DNA of 5,266 nt, taken from an uncultured Pedobacter sp. GTDB taxonomy: Bacteria; Bacteroidota; Bacteroidia; Sphingobacteriales; Sphingobacteriaceae. Location of the stretch: NCBI RefSeq assembly GCF_946479715.1, contig NZ_CAMLHF010000284.1, forward strand, positions 1 to 5,266. Direction: 5' to 3'. The position numbers and the translations under genes are program-made. Below the pieces are notes generated by a model. It saw only the letters and a list, made by a program, of their open reading frames with translations, was not told the origin of the DNA and searched no databases. This document shows, in pieces, positions 1 to 4,453 of this stretch (positions are counted from its first letter, which is position 1; every line of letters starts with the position of its first letter).

Positions 1-67
1 CCATTCTAACAATATCCCTTCTTACCTGAGAAGCAATATCTTCTAATTCTTTGATTGTATGTTTCAT
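1..67 (-). CDS. Transketolase, N-terminal subunit (partial, first 22 codons)
   Basis: Reading leftward from the ATG at 67-65, the sequence encodes 22 residues beginning MKHTIKELEDIASQVRRD and ending IVRM, and is then cut by the window edge. This matches the usual start of split transketolase N-terminal subunits, where an 'ELE..A.QVRRDI.RM' helix precedes the thiamine-diphosphate-binding region. By family knowledge the enzyme moves two-carbon ketol units in the non-oxidative pentose phosphate pathway, in the cytoplasm, together with a separate C-terminal subunit usually encoded next to it. Neither the cofactor motif nor the partner gene is in view. No Shine-Dalgarno precedes the ATG, which is normal for Bacteroidota. 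A -7 box lies 25 nt upstream. The gene is divergent from the sigma factor at 386. The identification rests on a short segment, but that segment is distinctive. Confidence 0.75.
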   Translation of the reverse strand, partial: MKHTIKELEDIASQVRRDIVRM

Positions 68-92
68 TAATTGGGGTTGTTGATTAATATGA

Positions 93-100
93 CAAACTTA
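93..100 (-). promoter_or_regulatory. Putative -7 box (TAAGTTTG) for the transketolase gene
   Basis: On the minus strand these eight bases read TAAGTTTG, a full match to the Bacteroidota primary-sigma -7 consensus TAnnTTTG. The box sits 25 nt upstream of the transketolase ATG, which would give a leader of about 20 nt. No clear TTG (-33) element is present at the usual spacing of about 19-21 bp; the nearest TTG is only 12 bp upstream. The -33 element is often weak in this phylum. An imperfect dyad at 106-133 occupies the -33 region. Confidence 0.45.
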
Positions 101-105
101 ACTAA

Positions 106-133
106 AACTGCGCAAGCATTCATGCGCACAGTT
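106..133. repeat. Imperfect inverted repeat overlapping the transketolase -33 region
   Basis: AACTG (106-110) pairs with CAGTT (129-133), and CGCA (111-114) pairs with TGCG (123-126). C127 and A128 bulge out, leaving an 8-nt loop (115-122). The GC-rich centre stands out in an otherwise very AT-rich region. On the minus strand it lies just upstream of the -7 box at 93-100, so it would sit over the -33 region and not in the transcript. That position favours a protein-binding site over an RNA attenuator. It has no proper U-tract as a terminator for either strand. Confidence 0.35.
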
Positions 134-338
134 AAAATAAATATCCCAATAATAGGGCTTATATTTTAAAAAATACTCAGATAACAATAAAAAGGAATAT
201 TAAAAGACATGGCAAAAAAAAGTAGATCAGAAAATGTCTGTTTTGGATACTACTAAATTGTTTTTTGTTGATCTAAACTGAAATAGTATAATATTAAACT
301 ATGCCGACAATTGAAAAATAATTTTTTAACATTTAGAA

Positions 339-346
339 AATATTTG
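339..346 (+). promoter_or_regulatory. Weak candidate -7 box for the ECF sigma gene
   Basis: AATATTTG has one mismatch (first base) to the Bacteroidota -7 consensus TAnnTTTG and lies 39 nt upstream of the ATG at 386, a plausible leader length. The nearest upstream TTG (311-313) is 25 bp away, which is off the usual spacing. AT-rich DNA produces such near-matches by chance, and the overlapping region has another (349-356), so this is only a candidate. Confidence 0.2.
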
Positions 347-385
347 TTTATATTTATGTTAGTCACGTACCAAACAAAGAAATAG

Positions 386-937
386 ATGCATGCCAACAAA
401 TTAAAATATTGGAGTGAATCAGATCTTTTCGTTAAACTCGGTGAGGGGAACGAGCGGGCTTTTGGCCAGGTATTTAAGCAATATTTTTCTTCTCTTTGTT
501 ATTTTGCAAACAAGTATGTATTTGATGTGCAGGAAGCTGAAGATATCGTTGAAGAGGTCTTCGAGAAGCTTTGGAAATGCAATCATCATATCAGTTGTTC
601 GGAGCATTTAAGATCGTATTTGTATATGGTTACCAAGCGCACCTGTATGGACCATCTAAGCAAGAACAATCATGCTAAAGAAAGGCAATTGAATTTTGCG
701 ATGCGGATTGGAGATCAGGAACCAGATTTTATTTACGAAATGATCCGTGCTGAGGTTTTGAGAGATATTTATCTCGAGATTAATGGTCTGCCAGAACAAT
801 GTAGTAGAATTGTTTCTATGAGTTATATTGAAGGGCTGCGTAACGAAGAGATTGCAGAAAAGCTTGGTCTATCTGTTCAAACGGTTAAGAATCAGAAAAC
901 CAGGGGTGTCTCTATTCTTAGAGGCAGGCTTGTATAA
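386..937 (+). CDS. ECF-subfamily RNA polymerase sigma-70 factor
   Basis: This 183-residue protein has the two-domain layout of ECF sigma factors. Sigma region 2 spans about residues 24-92. It includes the 'EAEDIVEEVFEKLW' core-binding helix (50-63) and the 'LRSYLYMVTKRTCMDHL' -10 recognition segment (75-91). After a linker, region 4 (about 127-180) carries a helix-turn-helix: 'GLRNEEIAEKLGLSVQTVKN' (150-169). Length and sequence fit the sigma type expanded in Bacteroidota, which normally directs transcription of SusC/SusD-type outer-membrane uptake genes and is held by a FecR-like anti-sigma encoded just downstream. No FecR, SusC or SusD gene is present here: the gene ends at a stop that abuts the convergent pirin-like gene, so its control and targets cannot be read from this window. 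Residues 65-74 form an unusual Cys/His cluster. The ATG at 386 fits the domain start, and no Shine-Dalgarno is seen. Confidence 0.93.
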   Translation: MHANKLKYWSESDLFVKLGEGNERAFGQVFKQYFSSLCYFANKYVFDVQEAEDIVEEVFEKLWKCNHHISCSEHLRSYLYMVTKRTCMDHLSKNNHAKERQLNFAMRIGDQEPDFIYEMIRAEVLRDIYLEINGLPEQCSRIVSMSYIEGLRNEEIAEKLGLSVQTVKNQKTRGVSILRGRLV

Positions 938-1636
938 TTAAAATAACTCCAAACAAAGTAAGGTCGCTTCGGTACTTAAAGCTTCTATTTCAATTGAATT
1001 TACATCCCAAAGGGCCAATCCATCTCTCGGGTGCATTAAGCGGCCATTAATCTCAAAAGCCCCAGATATAATGAACGTGAAAAACGTATTGTTTTTGTTT
1101 TTTAGATTATAAATTGTTTCTGCTCTGCCACCAAACTGACCAATACTCAGCGCAAACGGAAGCGGTTTTGGTGTTGAGGCAGGTACAACCGGAACCAGAT
1201 GATTAAGACTTTTGCTCATGTCAAAAGCTAATGGCTTTAATGATTGGTTTTCCAAAATAGATTCATCTCTGATCCAGATTTGCAAAAAGTTGATGAAATC
1301 CGAGCCATAAGGGTTGTGGATGCTGAGTTTATTTCCAGCAGTAAGACTACAAATTTTAACCTCCCCAATATTCACCTCTGTGATATCATGATGTGGTGTA
1401 CCTTGGTAAAAGAGATCACCCGTAATGGGTATTATTAACAAATGTGAAGCCTCCTTAGTGGAGACTTCAAGTTTACCCGAGGGCACCAGCAATTCGTCGT
1501 TCAGAGCAGTCAGATTTCTGAACGGTTGTTTGTGCTCGTCATAATAGTTGTTGCTATTAAACGTCATTGTGGTTTTAGATATATTTGATTCCTCAATTCC
1601 GCGCTGTTCGCTTAAAAAGATTTTTCCTGGTGTCAT
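938..1636 (-). CDS. Pirin/cupin-like protein with apparently lost metal ligands
   Basis: This 232-residue protein resembles pirin/YhhW-type bicupins. The opening 'GKIFLSEQRG' and 'NNYYDEHKQPFRNLTALNDE' (29-48) match the pirin N-terminus, where 'F..YYD....GF..LRVLNDD' is usual. 'NFLQIWI' (116-122) is the conserved strand near the end of the first cupin, and 'GQFGGRAETIY' (166-176) opens the second. Classical pirins hold a metal through an HPHRG-type motif and a later His/Glu pair. Here the first becomes 'GKLEVSTKEASHLLI' with no His-Pro-His, and the second region reads 'LSIHNPYGSDF' without the His-x-Glu pair. It therefore looks non-catalytic, or works in another way. No signal peptide is seen, so it is probably cytoplasmic. 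It starts 3 nt after the dioxygenase stop, so the two are surely co-transcribed. Its stop abuts that of the sigma gene. Its function is unknown; a stress-related, binding or regulatory role is possible. Confidence 0.8.
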   Translation of the reverse strand: MTPGKIFLSEQRGIEESNISKTTMTFNSNNYYDEHKQPFRNLTALNDELLVPSGKLEVSTKEASHLLIIPITGDLFYQGTPHHDITEVNIGEVKICSLTAGNKLSIHNPYGSDFINFLQIWIRDESILENQSLKPLAFDMSKSLNHLVPVVPASTPKPLPFALSIGQFGGRAETIYNLKNKNNTFFTFIISGAFEINGRLMHPRDGLALWDVNSIEIEALSTEATLLCLELF

Positions 1637-1639
1637 AAT

Positions 1640-2365
1640 TTATGCTGGTACGTTAATTTTCATTGTAAGGTTAAATCCATCGGCTATGCTACCTGTAACT
1701 GTTGCTACCTCTGAGTTGTTTGTGTCATCGCTAAACACGTTATCTTTTGCATTATATGTATAGCCCGACATCCCCTTTTTATACCCATTAACTATTGCTA
1801 CCGCGGTACCAGAGCCTTCAGGGAAGGCAATTTGTGTTACTTTTAAGGAGTTGCCTGCTGCGTTGTAAACATGTACATGGATGTGAGTTGCACGGCCATT
1901 GTACCAGCCCGGGAAAATACTTGTAAAGGTAACCAGGCCATTAGCATCAGTAATTTGTCTGCCTCTTAAAAAATGAACGGATTGATAATCGGTGGATTGC
2001 ATGCCCGAACCCCCGTATTCAGAATAGTTTCCTTCGGCATCACAATGCCAGATATCAACCATCGCTCCTTCTATAGGAGTGCAGTTGTTATTTGAATTCG
2101 CAATTGTAATTTTAGCTGTTAATTTATATCCACTGCGACCGTCTGTAATATCGCTTCTAACATAGCTTGACGGAGTTTTTGTAGGAAAGGGCCCCTCTGT
2201 TTCTGATGGTGCGACAGCGCAAGTGCTTCCGCTGGTTCCGGAACCAGAATCTGTTACCGATTCGCTGCTTACAGCATCCAAACTGTCTTTTTTACAGGCT
2301 TCCCATAATATTGGCGTAGAAATGATCCCGACCATTAGACTCCTTAAAAATTGTTTTCTTTCCAT
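1640..2365 (-). CDS. Exported intradiol ring-cleavage dioxygenase (probable lipoprotein)
   Basis: The 241-residue protein carries the intradiol dioxygenase signature: 'TEGPF' (56-60), 'GAMVDIWHCDAEGNYSEY' (100-117), 'FLRGRQITDANG' (132-143) and 'FPGWYNGRATHIHVHV' (151-166). By alignment with catechol 1,2-dioxygenases, the Fe(III) ligands are Tyr114, Tyr155, His161 and His163, with the conserved Arg at 158. All are present, so it should be an active non-heme iron enzyme that opens a catechol-like ring between the two hydroxyls. The substrate cannot be read from sequence. The N-terminus (MERKQFLRSL, a hydrophobic stretch, then Cys24 and KKD) looks like a lipoprotein signal, although the residues before Cys24 (LWEA) are atypical and RK-x-FL has a Tat-like flavour. 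A Ser/Gly/Thr-rich linker (about 27-48) follows. Cys49 and Cys95 could form a disulfide, as expected outside the cytoplasm. It is the first gene of an operon with the pirin-like gene and is divergent from the kinase across a region rich in candidate operators. Confidence 0.9.
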   Translation of the reverse strand: MERKQFLRSLMVGIISTPILWEACKKDSLDAVSSESVTDSGSGTSGSTCAVAPSETEGPFPTKTPSSYVRSDITDGRSGYKLTAKITIANSNNNCTPIEGAMVDIWHCDAEGNYSEYGGSGMQSTDYQSVHFLRGRQITDANGLVTFTSIFPGWYNGRATHIHVHVYNAAGNSLKVTQIAFPEGSGTAVAIVNGYKKGMSGYTYNAKDNVFSDDTNNSEVATVTGSIADGFNLTMKINVPA

Positions 2366-2553
2366 AACATCTATGCTTATTGATTAATTTTAGTTGAAAC
2401 AAATCTGCATAGTATATCTTAGCGGTTTAAGGAAGTACCGATAAATAGGGTTTTTCTATCGATGAATAAAATAACTAACCGTATCCATCGATACAATTGA
2501 AAGGTTTACCGATACTATGGTTATTATTAAAGATAAAAGATGTTGATTTGTAT
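2366..2553. promoter_or_regulatory. Divergent control region, dioxygenase operon / LytS-LytTR operon
   Basis: This 188-bp region must hold the promoters of both divergent operons. For the dioxygenase side the best -7 candidate is CAGATTTG on the minus strand (2407-2400), one mismatch from TAnnTTTG and 34 nt from its ATG, but without a TTG at the right distance. For the kinase side, TTGATTTG (2543-2550) also has one mismatch, but it lies almost on the ATG, so it is doubtful. The notable content is the four-site array at 2436-2514. A short dyad, GTATC-CATC-GATAC (2481-2494), overlaps its third site. Confidence 0.5.
2436..2514. promoter_or_regulatory. Array of four YAYCGATR sites, candidate LytTR operator
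   Basis: Four 8-bp sites share the core CGAT: TACCGATA (2436-2443), TATCGATG (2457-2464), CATCGATA (2486-2493) and TACCGATA (2507-2514). Start-to-start steps are 21, 29 and 21 bp. The first and last sites are identical and each is followed by four bases and GG. Sites two and three are perfect inverted copies of each other. LytTR-domain regulators are known to bind imperfect direct repeats of about 9 bp (related to TACCGTTNAT or ACNGTT) spaced about 21-22 bp apart, two helical turns on one face. The array lies between the LytS-LytTR operon and the divergent dioxygenase operon, 40 bp from the kinase ATG, so autoregulation and control of the enzyme genes are likely inferences. Binding is not shown. 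Confidence 0.45.
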
Positions 2554-3645
2554 ATGATTCGTTTTCAGACTTCAACCATCATTATACACGCGGTAGCCTG
2601 GTTGCTGTTTATGAGCTTCCCGCTCTTCTTTTTTAGTCAGGGAGGTAATTCTCATGGTAGTTGGATAGATGGATTATCCTGGCCTTATTTACAATACCCT
2701 TTGGTATACATGTTTATCTTTTATCTTAATGCTTATTATTTGTTTCCCAAATTTTATGTGAAAAAGAAATATGTAATCTATACATTTTCGGTGTTTTTAT
2801 TACTGATTGCAGTGATGACCCTTAAGCCTTTTGATAAGATGATGCAGGAGGGGAAACAAGATGATAGACCAATGCCACCCAGACCAATGACAGAGGTTCC
2901 GATGACAGAAATGAAAATGGATCACAGGCCCTCGCCGCCAAGAGATAGGCCATTTAAGTTTGATATACTTAGCTTTTTTATCTTTGCTATGGTGATGGGT
3001 ATGGGTACAGCTTTGAGTTCTATTAAAGAGCTGCAACTTACTGAGAAAAGAGCCATTCTTGCCGAAGCCGATAGAGCCAATGCAGAACTTTCCTTTTTGA
3101 AAGCGCAGATCAATCCTCATTTTTTGTATAATACACTAAACAACATTTATACGTTGTGTGTAACAGGAAGTGAGAATGCAGCAGATAGTATTATGAAGCT
3201 ATCGAATATTATGCGATATGTTACAGATGAGGCTGAAGCAAATTATGTCTCTCTGCAAGGTGAGCTGGATTGTATCCGTGATTTTATTGACCTTCAAAAG
3301 CTGCGTTTAGGTAAAAAGGTAAGTTTGGCTTATAATGTCACAGGCGATTCGTCGGGACATCTCATTTCTCCTCTTATCTTAATGACTTTTATAGAAAATG
3401 TGTTTAAGTATGGACTGAGCAATCATGTTGAGGCTCCTATTGCGATTAGTATAGATGTGTTTGAAGATAAGGTCGTATTTAAATCAGAGAATAGAATTTT
3501 TGAAAATATGCAAAAGAATGATCGGCTGGGTGTGGGGATTAAGAATACCAAACAGCGTCTTGAACATTTATATCCGGGTAAACATCAGTTAAATATTGAT
3601 GATAAAGATGGAGTTTTCAAAGTAAACCTGGTTCTTTTTTCTTAA
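2554..3645 (+). CDS. LytS-type sensor histidine kinase
   Basis: I place the start at ATG 2554 (363 residues). The reading frame is open upstream to a TTG at 2497, but that would add 19 residues overlapping the fourth operator site, and family members start close to the first membrane helix. Four membrane helices are visible at about 8-28, 46-65, 73-90 and 136-155. The positive 'KFYVKKKY' between helices 2 and 3 puts the long loop 91-134 in the periplasm. That loop holds a Met-rich pentapeptide repeat. A short coiled stretch (about 158-182) leads to the His_kinase motif 'LKAQINPHFLYNTLNNIY' (182-199), with phospho-acceptor His189. The ATP-binding domain has an N-box 'FIENVFKYG' (279-287, Asn282) and a G-box 'GVGIKNTKQRL' (326-336). 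By family knowledge it autophosphorylates His189 and passes the phosphate to the LytTR regulator encoded 34 nt downstream. The signal is unknown; the Met/His/Asp-rich loop makes metal or redox sensing one possibility. Confidence 0.93.
   Translation: MIRFQTSTIIIHAVAWLLFMSFPLFFFSQGGNSHGSWIDGLSWPYLQYPLVYMFIFYLNAYYLFPKFYVKKKYVIYTFSVFLLLIAVMTLKPFDKMMQEGKQDDRPMPPRPMTEVPMTEMKMDHRPSPPRDRPFKFDILSFFIFAMVMGMGTALSSIKELQLTEKRAILAEADRANAELSFLKAQINPHFLYNTLNNIYTLCVTGSENAADSIMKLSNIMRYVTDEAEANYVSLQGELDCIRDFIDLQKLRLGKKVSLAYNVTGDSSGHLISPLILMTFIENVFKYGLSNHVEAPIAISIDVFEDKVVFKSENRIFENMQKNDRLGVGIKNTKQRLEHLYPGKHQLNIDDKDGVFKVNLVLFS
2866..2940 (+). repeat. 15-bp tandem repeat encoding a Met/Pro pentapeptide repeat
   Basis: Five 15-bp units inside the kinase gene encode RPMPP, RPMTE, VPMTE, MKMDH and RPSPP (residues 105-129). 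Met occupies the third place of the first four units (107, 112, 117, 122), with Ser127 in the fifth. DNA similarity is clear between units 1 and 2 (AGACCAATG shared) and between units 2 and 3 (ATGACAGA shared), fading towards unit 5. This suggests origin by tandem duplication in the periplasmic loop between helices 3 and 4. Because units are multiples of three, gain or loss keeps the frame. Confidence 0.7.
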
Positions 3646-3656
3646 ATGATATCTAT

Positions 3657-3674
3657 ATATTTAAGGCTAAATAT
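3657..3674 (+). repeat. AT-only inverted repeat between kinase and regulator genes
   Basis: ATATTTA (3657-3663) and TAAATAT (3668-3674) form a perfect 7-bp stem with the loop AGGC in the 34-nt gap between the kinase stop and the regulator ATG at 3680. The all-A/U stem is weak and there is no U-tract, so it is not a terminator. It ends 5 nt before the ATG and could slightly modulate initiation, or be chance in AT-rich DNA. Confidence 0.25.
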
Positions 3675-3679
3675 CAAGT

Positions 3680-4387
3680 ATGTCTTTAACATGTGTAGCA
3701 ATTGACGATGAGCCTTTGGCTTTAGAATTACTGCGTTCTTATATTGCACGCATGCCCGAAGTACAGTTGCTGGGAACATTTGAAGATGCAATTTCTGGTG
3801 TTGAATTCCTGACACGTAAGCAACCTGATCTGGTTTTTCTGGATATTAATATGCCTGATATTTCAGGTATAGAACTTGCAAAAGCCTTAAAGGAAAAGCC
3901 AATGATAATATTTACTACTGCTCATAAACAGTTTGCTTTTGATGGGTTTGAATTAGAGGCTGTTGATTATTTGTTGAAGCCAATAGATTTTGATCGCTTT
4001 TCAAAGGCTGTTTATAAGGCCATTGATCTGAAAAGATACAGAGCCAATGTTTATTCAACCGGGCAAGAACCAGTTATTTATGTTCACTCTGAATATAGAA
4101 TGATTAGGATTGTACTTAAGGATGTTGAATATATTGAGAGTATGGAGGATTACATAAAGATTCATTTGACAAATGATAAGCCTGTTTTAACATTAATGTC
4201 TTTGAAAAAGATACTCGAACTTCTTCCAGAACAACAATTTAGAAGAATTCATAGAAGTTATATCATTCCTGTATCCCGGATCAAATCTGTTCAAAATAAA
4301 AAGGTGCAATTGAGCAATATTGTACTTCCAATCGGAGAAAGTTATGCAGAACAGGTTAAGGGGTGGCTTGGGACTAAACTATTATGA
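3680..4387 (+). CDS. LytTR-family response regulator
   Basis: The 235-residue protein has an N-terminal receiver domain (about 3-118). Its acidic pocket is Asp9, Asp10 and Glu11, the phospho-acceptor is Asp55 in 'LVFLDINMPD' (51-60), the switch Thr is Thr79 or Thr80, and Lys100 is in 'YLLKPID'. A C-terminal LytTR DNA-binding domain (about 131-233) follows, with the typical 'DVEYIESMEDYIKIHL' (148-163), 'FRRIHRSYIIPVSRI' (187-201) and 'LPIGESYAEQV' (216-226). It is the cognate partner of the kinase, lying 34 nt downstream and co-directional, so an operon is near certain. LytTR domains bind paired direct repeats about two helical turns apart; the four-site array at 2436-2514 has this geometry, so this protein is the leading candidate to bind it. 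All key residues are present, and start and length fit the family. Control of the divergent dioxygenase operon is an inference from position. Confidence 0.95.
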   Translation: MSLTCVAIDDEPLALELLRSYIARMPEVQLLGTFEDAISGVEFLTRKQPDLVFLDINMPDISGIELAKALKEKPMIIFTTAHKQFAFDGFELEAVDYLLKPIDFDRFSKAVYKAIDLKRYRANVYSTGQEPVIYVHSEYRMIRIVLKDVEYIESMEDYIKIHLTNDKPVLTLMSLKKILELLPEQQFRRIHRSYIIPVSRIKSVQNKKVQLSNIVLPIGESYAEQVKGWLGTKLL

Positions 4388-4401
4388 GGATTTCTTGTTA
4401 T

Positions 4402-4427
4402 AAAAGACCTTAATTGACGTCCTTTTT
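4402..4427 (+). terminator. Weak candidate terminator after the LytTR gene
   Basis: AAAAG (4402-4406) can pair with CTTTT (4422-4426), and AC (4407-4408) with GT (4419-4420). C4421 is bulged, the loop is 10 nt, and the hairpin ends in a T5 run (4423-4427). The stem is short and A/U-rich and shares its U's with the T run, so termination would be weak at best. If inactive, the ABC transporter gene could be read from the kinase-regulator transcript. Confidence 0.25.
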
Positions 4428-4453
4428 CTAATTTAGTGAAAATTTAATGCCAT

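Larger units (their letters stand above)
68..385. other. Divergent intergenic region, transketolase / ECF sigma
   Basis: This is 318 bp of AT-rich DNA between two divergent starts. It holds the minus-strand -7 box (93-100) and the dyad (106-133). On the plus side the best sigma-gene promoter candidate is AATATTTG at 339-346, one mismatch from TAnnTTTG. A TTG at 311-313 lies upstream of it, but the 25-bp spacing is longer than usual. A second one-mismatch candidate is TATATTTA at 349-356. I see no convincing coding sequence, tRNA or structured RNA in 140-335, which is mostly A/T-rich simple sequence. Confidence 0.6.

Noticed and set aside
106..133. Dyad as a Rho-independent terminator
   Set aside because: It lies between divergent starts where no transcript should end, and neither side has a solid U-tract.
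1548..1763. Plus-strand open frame of 71 codons across the pirin/dioxygenase junction
   Set aside because: It is antisense to two well-supported genes, with no start signal or domain. It is a shadow.
2436..2514. Regularly spaced short repeats as a CRISPR array or iteron origin
   Set aside because: Units are only 8 bp, spacing is uneven (21, 29, 21), there are no cas or replication genes, and the context is a divergent promoter region.
2497..2553. Upstream TTG extension of the kinase by 19 residues
   Set aside because: The extension overlaps the fourth operator site, starts with a rare TTG, and lies ahead of the normal family start just before the first membrane helix. ATG 2554 fits better.
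2800..3120. Minus-strand open frame of 106 codons within the kinase gene
   Set aside because: It is His/Arg/Cys-rich low-complexity sequence opposite the Met/Pro repeat and the NPHFLYN region, with no recognisable domain. It is a shadow of the kinase gene.
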